Positions 1 to 6,286 of a DNA stretch of 12,097 nt are shown here, in pieces. Numbering within the stretch: position 1 is the stretch's first letter; every line of letters begins with the position of its first letter. Made by a program: the position numbers and the translations under genes. Source of the stretch: Chloroflexota bacterium (GTDB lineage: Bacteria > Chloroflexota > UBA6077 > FW602-bin22 > JACPQP01). The stretch lies in the NCBI GenBank assembly GCA_016190465.1, contig JACPQP010000129.1, positions 1-12,097 on the forward strand, in the 5' to 3' direction. The notes under the pieces were generated by a model, which worked only from the letters and a program-made list of their open reading frames with translations, was not told the origin of the DNA and did no database searches.

Positions 1-530
1 GGGGTAGAGGGGGCCCCGGTCCTCCCTTCACCCCCTGGCTGCCGTTCCGGAGCCCGGTCCGACACGGAGAGGGGGGACGGGCCCCGATGACGCGGGGCGC
101 GACGGCGGAAGTCGAGGCGAGCAAAGGAACGCGCGAGCACGATCTCGGCGGCTGCCTGATTCGGCGACGGCTCGGCGACGGCTGTCCCGATCCCCCCGCC
201 GCTCTCGGCCGCCAGCGGGGAGGGGGAAGGCGCGCCGTCGTCAAGCGCCCCAACCTGTGCCCAACCCACTCTGGCCCGGGTTTCCGAGGTAGGACCCGAG
301 GCAGGGGCCGAGGCCCAGGAGGGTGGATCGGATGGTCGCGGCGCCGGCGGCACCCCGCTCAACCGGCTCCCGCATTGACTGCAAAAGCGGCTTCCCGGCG
401 GGTTCGGCGTGCCACATGACGGGCAGGAGACATCGCCGCCGATCGGCTCGCCGCACTGGTTGCAGAAGCGACTCCCGGCCCGGTTCTCGGCCCCGCAGGC
501 ATCACAGCGCATCACCACCGTACTCACCAT
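1..530 (-). CDS. Tandem zinc-ribbon protein, partial (C-terminus beyond left edge)
   Basis: Reading the minus strand from the ATG at 530-528, the frame stays open to base 1, giving 176 codons with no stop, so the protein continues outside the window. Two near-identical zinc ribbons sit at the N-terminus: Cys9/Cys12 with Cys23/Cys26, then Cys36/Cys39 with Cys50/Cys53. Each follows the pattern CxxCG-x2-N-x2-GSRFCxQCG. After residue ~57 the chain is a Pro/Ala/Ser/Gly-rich linker. Such double ribbons are common N-terminal modules on larger bacterial proteins (cyclases, ATPases, membrane proteins), so the ribbons alone do not give a function. A GGGGGAG stretch lies about 10 nt upstream of the ATG. 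Met7, just before the first Cys, is an alternative start. The stop of the upstream membrane-protein gene is 26 nt away, so this is probably the fourth gene of that operon. The part beyond residue ~75 is low-complexity, and its reality as coding sequence is less certain. Confidence 0.75.
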   Translation of the reverse strand, partial: MVSTVVMRCDACGAENRAGSRFCNQCGEPIGGDVSCPSCGTPNPPGSRFCSQCGSRLSGVPPAPRPSDPPSWASAPASGPTSETRARVGWAQVGALDDGAPSPSPLAAESGGGIGTAVAEPSPNQAAAEIVLARSFARLDFRRRAPRHRGPSPLSVSDRAPERQPGGEGRTGAPST

Positions 531-556
531 GGCGCTCCACTCCCCCGACACCCGCT

Positions 557-1201
557 CTACTCCGCGAGCGGCCGGTCGATGCCCGCCAGCACGCGGAAGC
601 TTGCCCCGATGACGCCAATCGCTACCCCGAGCGCCAGTCCACGAACACCGGCGACGACCGGGTATTCGAGGAACCAGTCGCGCGCCGCGCGCAGCGGGAT
701 GGAGTAGGCATCGGGCGCGGGCATCCCGCCCAACAGGACAATCAGCGCCCCCAGGGCCAGGAATGCCGAATCGATCCGCCGCAACCGAAGCGCCCGGTAG
801 GCCGCCGTCACGACGTAGAACGCGAGCAGGGCAAAAACCGTCGCGCTGGCCGGCGTGTAGACGTAGTCGAACAGCCAGCGCACCACCTCGTCGTTTGGCC
901 CGGCCGATCCGGGCCAGAGTCCGAGGATCACGACGCCAAGCATCGCCGCGACGAGCGCGATGCTGTACTGCCAGTTTGCCGCGCGTTGCCGGACGCGACC
1001 CAGATGATGGACGGCGAGGTTGAGCACCCCGAGCAACAGACCGAACGCGACGATCACGGTGACCACGTCGACGAGGACAGCTCCGATCGGCTCTGCCGGC
1101 GCCAGGAAGAAGTCGGCCAGCGTCACCAGCCCGGCCCCGGCGGCGATCAGCAGCGGGAGCCAGCTCCGGAAGGTCCTGACCCTCACTCGCTCACGGCTCA
1201 T
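557..1201 (-). CDS. Six-helix integral membrane protein of unknown function
   Basis: A 214-residue protein with about six hydrophobic segments, at roughly residues 13-32, 38-64, 80-96, 110-135, 147-160 and 183-203, separated by short basic loops (for example RVRQR near 69-73 and RALRLRR near 136-142). No catalytic motif or recognisable domain signature is visible. The ATG at 1201-1199 has a GAGAGG ribosome-binding site about 6 nt upstream, and the stop of the preceding gene is 24 nt upstream, so it is co-transcribed with the 302-residue protein. It is followed 26 nt later by the zinc-ribbon gene. Its constant neighbours suggest a subunit of a membrane assembly, but that is inference from context only. 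Confidence 0.8.
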   Translation of the reverse strand: MSRERVRVRTFRSWLPLLIAAGAGLVTLADFFLAPAEPIGAVLVDVVTVIVAFGLLLGVLNLAVHHLGRVRQRAANWQYSIALVAAMLGVVILGLWPGSAGPNDEVVRWLFDYVYTPASATVFALLAFYVVTAAYRALRLRRIDSAFLALGALIVLLGGMPAPDAYSIPLRAARDWFLEYPVVAGVRGLALGVAIGVIGASFRVLAGIDRPLAE

Positions 1202-1225
1202 CGCGGCCCTCTCATAACAGCCCTG

Positions 1226-2134
1226 TCATAGCAGCCCCAGGGTGCGGGCGATGGCGGCAAAGACGATCACCGCGATCGCGAACAGACGGATGCCGTCCTG
1301 GGCGAGCAGCGTCGCCAGTTGTCCGGGCGTTCCACCGAGAAGCGGGCCGGCGGTGTACAACTCCTCGCCGAGAAGCGTCGCCTCGCCCGTCAGCGCAACG
1401 AACGGCGCCGCGGACGGGCTGCCGGTGCCGGCGACGCCGGGCACTCCGCTTGCCCGTCCCCCCTGGCTCAACAGGAGGTACTCGTCGCCGAATGCGCCGA
1501 GGAGCACGCTGGCGCCAACCGACGAACGGCCGACGATGCCGGCGGCACTCACCCCGTACGCGGCGGCATCCGGCCCGATGAACCGCGCGCCGACTGGCGC
1601 GCCCGGAGTGCCGATCGACTTCGAGTCGCCGATTCGCCGCAAGACCGCGTGCGCCATCGGGTCGGGGCTCGTGGCAATGACCGGCGCACCGCCCGCCTGC
1701 GCCCGCCGGGCCAGATCCCGGACGATGACCAGGCCGGCGAGGGTATCGGCAGTCGCCGGAGAGCCGAGCGCCCCGGTTCCGGCAGAGACGTGGATCGACC
1801 GCCCCTCCTCGATGGCATGGTCGGCCAGCCGAAACAGTCGGCGCAGCGCCGCGGGAATAGCCGGGCCCACTGATTCGTCTCCCGCAACGTGAGAGGCGCC
1901 GCCTCCCTCTCCCGCAGCGTGGGCCACGCTCAGGAATGGCGGCAGGGAGTGAGAGCCGCCCGCGGACTCCCGCCCGAGCGGCTCCCCCCGCAGAAGCCAG
2001 CGGCCGCGCGCGTACAGGACGACGAAGGTGACGAGCATCACCGCCGCGATCAGTTGGGCGCCATCGAGCGAACCGGCCCAGAGCGCGCTCCAGTCGATAG
2101 CCCAGTCGACGGCAAGGACGAGGTCGTCGGGCAT
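1226..2134 (-). CDS. Membrane-anchored DUF6754-like protein
   Basis: A 302-residue protein. A transmembrane helix lies near residues 26-42 and a second hydrophobic helix at the extreme C-terminus (about 284-302), with a soluble alpha/beta core of ~180 residues between them. The core is rich in small residues and contains HVSAGTGALG (115-124), VIATSPDP (152-159) and LLGAFGDEYLLL (211-222). From memory this pattern matches the Chloroflexota family annotated DUF6754; I could not check it and no biochemical role is known to me. The ATG is preceded by GAGGTAGAGC, a good ribosome-binding site, and lies 8 nt after the stop of the upstream small gene. An unusual linker at residues 71-90 is an imperfect tandem 10-residue repeat (AHAAGEGGGA then SHVAGDESVG). 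Tail-anchored or double-anchored topology is inferred. Confidence 0.8.
   Translation of the reverse strand: MPDDLVLAVDWAIDWSALWAGSLDGAQLIAAVMLVTFVVLYARGRWLLRGEPLGRESAGGSHSLPPFLSVAHAAGEGGGASHVAGDESVGPAIPAALRRLFRLADHAIEEGRSIHVSAGTGALGSPATADTLAGLVIVRDLARRAQAGGAPVIATSPDPMAHAVLRRIGDSKSIGTPGAPVGARFIGPDAAAYGVSAAGIVGRSSVGASVLLGAFGDEYLLLSQGGRASGVPGVAGTGSPSAAPFVALTGEATLLGEELYTAGPLLGGTPGQLATLLAQDGIRLFAIAVIVFAAIARTLGLL
1878..1920. repeat. 30-nt-period direct repeat inside the DUF6754-like gene
   Basis: TCTCCCGCAACGT at 1878-1890 recurs as TCTCCCGCAGCGT at 1908-1920 (12 of 13 bases). The offset is 30 nt, exactly ten codons, so the reading frame is kept. At the protein level it produces two decapeptides sharing the pattern (A/S)H(A/V)AG(E/D). 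It sits in the linker between the membrane anchor and the core domain and could be a small in-frame expansion. Confidence 0.6.
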
Positions 2135-2142
2135 GCTCTACC

Positions 2143-2391
2143 TCACTGGCCTTCCAGACGATCGATCAGCCGGGAGATCGCCTCTTGCTTCTCCAGCAGG
2201 CGCGCGTAGCGATTAAGCGGTGTGCCACTTCCCCAGCCCAGCAGCGGCTGAAGGAAGAGGAAGACCTGGGAGCCGATGAACCCCAGCGGGCGATGGGCCT
2301 CCAGGAAGAGCAACGCCGCCGGCGCGAGCCCCAGTTGCGCGAGGCGTTGCGCCAGCGCCTCAATCGACCGTTCCTCATCTGCCGTGAGCAT
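2143..2391 (-). CDS. Small conserved-looking hydrophobic protein, first gene of the minus-strand operon
   Basis: About 82 residues from the ATG at 2391-2389: an amphipathic N-terminal helix (ADEERSIEALAQRLAQLGL), a hydrophobic central segment (FIGSQVFLFLQPLLGW), then a charged C-terminal helix rich in Leu, Glu and Arg that ends in RLEGQ. No known domain is recognised; it may be peripherally or monotopically membrane-associated. The same frame is open to a GTG at 2418-2416, but the purine-rich GGGAGGAAGG at 2410-2401 would then be coding. That favours initiation at the ATG, or at the GTG at 2400-2398. The next gene starts 8 nt after its stop, showing an operon. It is probably a partner or accessory of the two membrane proteins downstream (inference). 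Confidence 0.7.
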   Translation of the reverse strand: MLTADEERSIEALAQRLAQLGLAPAALLFLEAHRPLGFIGSQVFLFLQPLLGWGSGTPLNRYARLLEKQEAISRLIDRLEGQ

Positions 2392-2418
2392 CGCGGCCAC
2401 CCTTCCTCCCAAGCACAC

Positions 2419-2624
2419 GGTAGCACGCGGCTTGACAGCGCGCTATAGCCCATGTTTCCAAACCTGGTATAGCCCAAAAGTCAGGATGCGGCCATAGGGG
2501 GCACGTTAAGACGGTCTCATCGCGCTCGCTTGACAGGTCGAGTACGATGGGGTTTGGAGTGTCCCCAAAACCAATGAGGCACGAGTGCGCGGCAGCGGTG
2601 GGGCGCGCCAGGGGGAGGCAGCAG
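2419..2624. promoter_or_regulatory. Divergent control region between membrane operon and hybrid kinase
   Basis: About 206 bp separate two outward-facing transcription units, so promoters for both should lie here. TATAGCCCA occurs twice in direct orientation (2444-2452 and 2468-2476, 24 bp apart). GCTTGACAG also occurs twice (2430-2438 and 2528-2536). On the minus strand, TATAGC at 2449-2444 could serve as a -10 for the leftward operon, but no good -35 stands 17 bp away. On the plus strand, TTGACA at 2530-2535 has no convincing -10 at the right distance. I can support a regulatory region but not exact promoters. Confidence 0.4.
2611..2618 (+). promoter_or_regulatory. Ribosome-binding site that sets the hybrid kinase start
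   Basis: GGGGGAGG lies 6 nt before the ATG at 2625. The frame is also open from an ATG at 2547, but that codon lacks a ribosome-binding sequence, and the extra 26 residues do not extend a membrane helix or domain. The start at 2625 is therefore preferred. Confidence 0.7.
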
Positions 2625-4823
2625 ATGGTTGGGGCGGCGTTGATCTCGACGGAGCGTGGGGGTGGTCAGGCGGATCTGGAGGAGTTGCGCGGCGAGGCGG
2701 CCAGGCTGGTGGCGCTGGTGACCGTCGTGGTGGCGGTGCTACTGCTCATGCGCGCCTCCCTCAGCCCTGAACCCGGCGTCTGGGCGGGGTTCAGCGTCGC
2801 GCTGGGCTTGCTGGGGTTCGGCTCCTTCCGCTGGTCCTCTCAGAACGCCGACCGAGCGGCTGGGGGGCTGGCGTGTGGGCTCCTGGCCGTCGCCGCCGTC
2901 GCCGCGGTGCTCTATCCAAGTCTGCACCTCGCCACGCTTTTGGGGCCGGCGGTTCTGGTGTTCGGTGTTGTCGTCGGCTGGCGGAGCGCCGTCGGGTCTG
3001 CCCTGGGGGCGTCTTGCCTCATTCTGCTTCAGACGTGGCTTCTCGACGGCCTTTCGATGGAGTCGGCATCGCTGCCGCTGGCGATGGTCTGGCTGTGCGC
3101 GGGGCTGGCCTGGCTGGCACTGCGCCCCCTGCATATCGCGTTGCAGTGGTCGTGGTCCAGCTATGTCGAGGCCCGGCAGAAGGCCGATGAGGCCCGGACG
3201 CACCGCCAGACGCTGGCCGAGGCCCTGAAGAGCCTGGACGCGGCGTACTCCAGACTGGCGGCTGCCAACCGCGAGCTGACCCGGGCGCGCCGGGCCGCCG
3301 AGGAGGCACGCCGGGCCAAGGCCGAGTTTGCCGCCACCATCAGCCACGAGCTGCGAACACCCCTGAACCTGATCGTGGGGTTCAGCGAGATGATGGTGCT
3401 CGCCCCCCACAGCTACGCCGACGAGCCCCTGCCAGGCGTCTACCGGGGGGACATGGAAGCGGTCTACCGCAACGCGATGCACGTCCTGAGCCTGGTGGAC
3501 GACGTGCTGGACCTTTCCCAGATCGAGGCCCACCGGATGCCACTGCGTCGGCGGCGCGTGCCCATCGCGCAGATCGTGGAAGAGTCGGCCGCGACCGTTA
3601 CCAGCTTGCTGCGTGACAAGAAGCTCAACCTGGTGGTCGAGGTGCCGCCTGACCTGCCCCCGGTGTGGGTGGATCCGGCTCGCGTTCGCCAGGTCGTCAT
3701 CAACCTCTTGAGCAACGCCGCGCGCTGCACCGACGAGGGGGGCATCTGCGTCGGCGCAGCCCTCGGGAGCAACGAGATCGTCGTCTCCGTCACCGACACC
3801 GGCGTTGGCATTCGACCCGACGAGCTGTCCGAAGTCTTCGAGGAGTTCCGTCAGGTGGGCGATCCCCACTCAAGGCGTTCGGGGAGCGGGCTGGGGCTGA
3901 CCATCTGCCGACGCTTCGTCGAGATGCACGGGGGAACCATCTGGGCCGAGTCGCAACCGGACGTCGGCAGCACCTTCCGCTTCACGCTCCCTCTGTGTGA
4001 GCAGGTCGTGGCGTCGCCGTACCAGCCGGACCCGGGGAGACTCGCGCCGCTCTGGGGTCCGGGCCAGGCCGACCGGGCCATCGCCGTCGTCGACGACGAT
4101 CCGGCCGCGGTGAGGGTGTTCGAGCGCTACCTGGACGGCTATCACGTCATCACGGCTGGGACCGGCCTGCCGACAGACAGTTCGACCGCCCCACCGGCCG
4201 CCCTGATCGTCACCAGACAGACGGCAAGTAGCCCGGCGGCGTGGTCGTCGTCCTCCTGGCTCGCGGGCGGTGTCCCCGTCGTTTTTTGTCCGCTGAGCAC
4301 GACGACCGGGTTGGCGCAGGAACTGGGGGTGTCCGAGTACATGGTGAAACCCATCACCAGCGAGCAACTCCGGTCAGCGCTCGGGCGGGTGGGCAGACCC
4401 TACCACAGCGTCCTCGTCGTCGACGACGACCCGGAGATGCTGCGGCTCATCACTCGGATGGTTCGGGCGATCGCCTCGGTCCGACGCGTGCTCACGGCGT
4501 CCGGCGGCGCCGAGGCGCTGCGAGTCCTGCTGGAGGACCGGCCCGACCTCGTTGTCCTAGACCTGCTCATGCCCGAAGTCGACGGCTACCAGGTGCTTGA
4601 GGCGATGCGACGGGATGTCGTTCTCCGGGACATCCCCGTGGTGGTCGTCTCGGCCAAGGGCCGCGAAGAGGAATCGGTGACAGCCAGCAAGGTGGAGGTG
4701 ACCCGTCCGGGTGGCCTGACGGTGGGCGAGGCGATGCGCTGCCTCAAGGGCGTGCTGGATGCCCTGCTCGCCGCGTCGTCGCCCGGCACCGCTCCAGAGC
4801 CGCGAGCAAGTCCTGCTCAGTGA
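2625..4823 (+). CDS. Membrane hybrid sensor histidine kinase with two atypical receiver domains
   Basis: A 732-residue protein. Residues ~26-168 form about six transmembrane helices with no large extracytoplasmic domain. Residues ~178-232 look like a coiled-coil signalling helix. The dimerisation/phospho-acceptor helix carries His241 in the motif SHELRTPLN. The ATPase domain has the N box NLLSNA (360-365, Asn364), G1 DTGVGI (391-396), an F box EVFEEF, and G2 GSGLGL (420-425), so kinase activity is expected. Two receivers follow. REC1 (~486-590) keeps Asp490-492 and Lys575-Pro576, but Thr530 stands where the phospho-acceptor Asp should be. REC2 (~596-715) keeps Asp600-602, Asp646 (LDLLMP) and Ser676, but the conserved Lys is replaced by Arg694-Pro. 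Phosphotransfer from His241 to Asp646 is plausible; REC1 is probably a pseudo-receiver. The signal sensed is unknown. The 3' end overlaps the convergent regulator gene by 80 bp. Confidence 0.9.
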   Translation: MVGAALISTERGGGQADLEELRGEAARLVALVTVVVAVLLLMRASLSPEPGVWAGFSVALGLLGFGSFRWSSQNADRAAGGLACGLLAVAAVAAVLYPSLHLATLLGPAVLVFGVVVGWRSAVGSALGASCLILLQTWLLDGLSMESASLPLAMVWLCAGLAWLALRPLHIALQWSWSSYVEARQKADEARTHRQTLAEALKSLDAAYSRLAAANRELTRARRAAEEARRAKAEFAATISHELRTPLNLIVGFSEMMVLAPHSYADEPLPGVYRGDMEAVYRNAMHVLSLVDDVLDLSQIEAHRMPLRRRRVPIAQIVEESAATVTSLLRDKKLNLVVEVPPDLPPVWVDPARVRQVVINLLSNAARCTDEGGICVGAALGSNEIVVSVTDTGVGIRPDELSEVFEEFRQVGDPHSRRSGSGLGLTICRRFVEMHGGTIWAESQPDVGSTFRFTLPLCEQVVASPYQPDPGRLAPLWGPGQADRAIAVVDDDPAAVRVFERYLDGYHVITAGTGLPTDSSTAPPAALIVTRQTASSPAAWSSSSWLAGGVPVVFCPLSTTTGLAQELGVSEYMVKPITSEQLRSALGRVGRPYHSVLVVDDDPEMLRLITRMVRAIASVRRVLTASGGAEALRVLLEDRPDLVVLDLLMPEVDGYQVLEAMRRDVVLRDIPVVVVSAKGREEESVTASKVEVTRPGGLTVGEAMRCLKGVLDALLAASSPGTAPEPRASPAQ
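4744..4823. other. 80-bp tail-to-tail overlap of two signalling genes
   Basis: The plus-strand kinase stops at 4821-4823 (TGA) and the minus-strand regulator stops at 4746-4744 (TGA on its strand), so both proteins are read from the same 80 bp. For the regulator this stretch encodes the last receiver helix just after Lys396-Pro397. For the kinase it encodes its final REC2 helix and a Pro/Ala/Ser-rich tail. No intrinsic terminator can sit between the genes, and their mRNAs would be complementary at their 3' ends. Confidence 0.85.
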
Positions 4824-6015
4824 CCGGCTTGGGAAGAAAGTCGGTCACGCCGAGCGACCGGGCCAGCGTGCGCTCGGGGAGGACCGAGCAGACGATCACC
4901 GGTATGTTCCGGGTGGCCTCGCGGGTTCTGATCTGCTGGAGGATCTCCCACCCATCCGCCGAGGGCATCAGAACATCCAGGATGATGACGTCGGGGACCA
5001 GGTCCTGAGCGAGGCGGCGGGCGCGCTCGGCGTTGGTGGCCTGGACCAGGCGGTACCCTCCCGTCCGGAGATAGCGACGAAAGAGCCGGGCGAGATCGGG
5101 GTTATCGTCGACCAGGAGCACGGTCGTCAGTTGGAGCGCGGGCAGGGCCAGGTCGATCCAGAGATGGCCCTCCTCAGACGGGCGGACGTCCACCGTCCCG
5201 CCCTGCATCTCGGCCAGGCGCTGCGCGACGGCCAGCAGCGCCTCGGCCTCCGTCCGCTGATCCGGAGAAGACTGCTCCGGCCCGGACCACCTTCGGCGGG
5301 GGGTGACAACGACCTCCAGTTGAACGGACGCCTCGTCACCCCGCGCCCGGAGGGTGGCGTCCGAGTTGCCCCGCAACTCGATGGCGTAGGTGAGCAGGTT
5401 GAGAAGCATCTGCCGGAGAGCGACGTGGGCAACGCCGACGGGCGCCAGACGGTCGGGCAGATCGACCCGGAAGGTGACGCCCTGGACCTCGGCCAGGGAC
5501 CGGATTGTCGCGAGGACGCCCGCCGCGACCTCGGCCACGTCCGTCGGGATGCTCGCGGAGGCCGCCGCCACCTTCAGCAGCTCGGCCTCGACCGGTGAGG
5601 GCAACGGCGAGTCGGCTCCCCCGGACGATCGGTCGGAAGGCCGGGCGATCTGACGTCGGGTGTAGCGATCCCAGAGGGAGGCGGTGACGAGACCGATCGC
5701 CTCGGCGTGGTCGCGGTGGGCCTGGCGAACGCTCACCAGCAGTTCCCTGGCCGTGTTCTCGAGGGTGGCGCCCTCGACATAGCGCAGGACCAGGTGGCGG
5801 TAGCGACGCCACGCCGGCGAGCTCGACGGGGTCGCCACGTCTGGGCGCAGTTGCTCGATAGCCTCACGCAGGACACGCTGGAGCCCAGTGGCGGGAGCCT
5901 GCTCCTCCCGGCCGAGGAGGAGTCCGGCCAATGGGTGCGTCTGCAGATAGACGCGATCGTGCAACCGACACAGCGTCTGCTCCACGTAGTGGGCGAAGGT
6001 CTGGCGGTCGAACAT
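4744..6015 (-). CDS. Response-regulator-like protein: helical/HTH-like region, degenerate HATPase, C-terminal receiver
   Basis: A 423-residue protein. Residues ~70-120 form a helical segment (LRYVEGATLENTARELLVS and following) resembling a sigma-70 region-4-like or LuxR-like helix-turn-helix; DNA binding is inferred only. Residues ~178-292 look like a histidine-kinase ATPase fold. NLLTYA at 206-211 replaces the usual NLLSNA, so the catalytic Asn is Tyr210. No DxGxG box is visible, and the end (LAEMQGGTVDV, WIDLALP) matches the last strands of that fold. There is no H-box, so it is not an active kinase by sequence. Residues ~298-412 form a full receiver: Asp303/Asp304, phospho-acceptor Asp347 (ILDVLMP), Ser in the switch position, and Lys396-Pro397. 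It faces the hybrid kinase gene and is probably its partner. The ATG lies directly at the predicted transcription start, with no ribosome-binding site. Confidence 0.8.
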   Translation of the reverse strand: MFDRQTFAHYVEQTLCRLHDRVYLQTHPLAGLLLGREEQAPATGLQRVLREAIEQLRPDVATPSSSPAWRRYRHLVLRYVEGATLENTARELLVSVRQAHRDHAEAIGLVTASLWDRYTRRQIARPSDRSSGGADSPLPSPVEAELLKVAAASASIPTDVAEVAAGVLATIRSLAEVQGVTFRVDLPDRLAPVGVAHVALRQMLLNLLTYAIELRGNSDATLRARGDEASVQLEVVVTPRRRWSGPEQSSPDQRTEAEALLAVAQRLAEMQGGTVDVRPSEEGHLWIDLALPALQLTTVLLVDDNPDLARLFRRYLRTGGYRLVQATNAERARRLAQDLVPDVIILDVLMPSADGWEILQQIRTREATRNIPVIVCSVLPERTLARSLGVTDFLPKPVTEQDLLAALERCRATTRRAGHPARP

Positions 6016-6021
6016 AGGCCG

Positions 6022-6030
6022 ATTCTACCA
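6022..6030 (-). promoter_or_regulatory. Extended -10 promoter for a leaderless transcript
   Basis: On the minus strand TGGTAGAAT ends 6 nt before the ATG at 6015-6013. This is a TGn-TAnAAT extended -10. The expected transcription start, about 7 nt past the hexamer, falls on the ATG itself. No Shine-Dalgarno sequence is present upstream, which fits leaderless translation. The -35 position shows only a weak match (TTTCGC at a 17-nt spacer). Confidence 0.55.
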
Positions 6031-6149
6031 CTGGCCAGGAACGAGCGAAATGGCCTCGAGGAGATCCAGATGGGTGGAGACAACAGGATCGGGGTCCGCC
6101 CGTGTCCGATCGATGGCAGATTCCTGGCTGATAGGTGGCAGAGTTCCCG

Positions 6150-6180
6150 TTGACGGCAGTGGCAGAATGAGGTATCTCAT
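6150..6180 (+). promoter_or_regulatory. Candidate promoter of the transporter operon with an overlapping palindrome
   Basis: TTGACG at 6150-6155 (5 of 6 to the -35 consensus) stands 17 bp before TATCTC at 6173-6178 (a weak -10). The inverted repeat ATGAG-GTAT-CTCAT at 6167-6180 covers that -10, which is where a repressor could bind. The 5' leader to the first permease would be about 100 nt. The palindrome is short, so the assignment is tentative. Confidence 0.35.
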
Positions 6181-6214
6181 ACTCAGTCGCTTTCCTGGCG
6201 TGCCGTCCTGTCAG

Positions 6215-6242
6215 GATGACTGATGGCAGATGACTGACGACT
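6215..6242. repeat. GATGACTGA direct repeat, with an inverted copy near 9313
   Basis: GATGACTGA occurs at 6215-6223 and 6229-6237. The longer GATGACTGACGACT at 6229-6242 recurs exactly on the opposite strand at 9313-9326, in the gap before the solute-binding protein gene. These low-complexity TGACTGA-type tracts look like degenerate intergenic repeats. A role in regulation of both units is possible but unproven. Confidence 0.4.
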
Positions 6243-6286
6243 ACTTTGCCGACCGGCGTCTCCACTCGTGTCCCAGAGGATAGGAC

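Noticed and set aside
1..60. C/G-rich block at the left edge as a copy of the 9376 hairpin repeat
   Set aside because: The CTTCACCCCC and CACGGAGAGGGG pieces are similar, but they are too diverged and too far apart to form the same stem, so I do not call it a repeat.
323..1231. Plus-strand open frame of about 300 codons opposite the membrane operon
   Set aside because: Its translation is Arg/Pro/Asp-rich with no motif, while the opposite strand gives clear transmembrane helices and CxxC ribbons with matching ribosome-binding sites.
2530..2558. TTGACA as the -35 of a kinase promoter
   Set aside because: At 16-18 bp downstream there is only TTTGGA-like sequence, not a usable -10. TACGAT lies too close (7 bp).
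2547..2624. N-terminal extension of the hybrid kinase from the ATG at 2547
   Set aside because: There is no ribosome-binding site before 2547, whereas GGGGGAGG precedes the ATG at 2625 at ideal spacing. The extra residues do not resemble a signal or domain.
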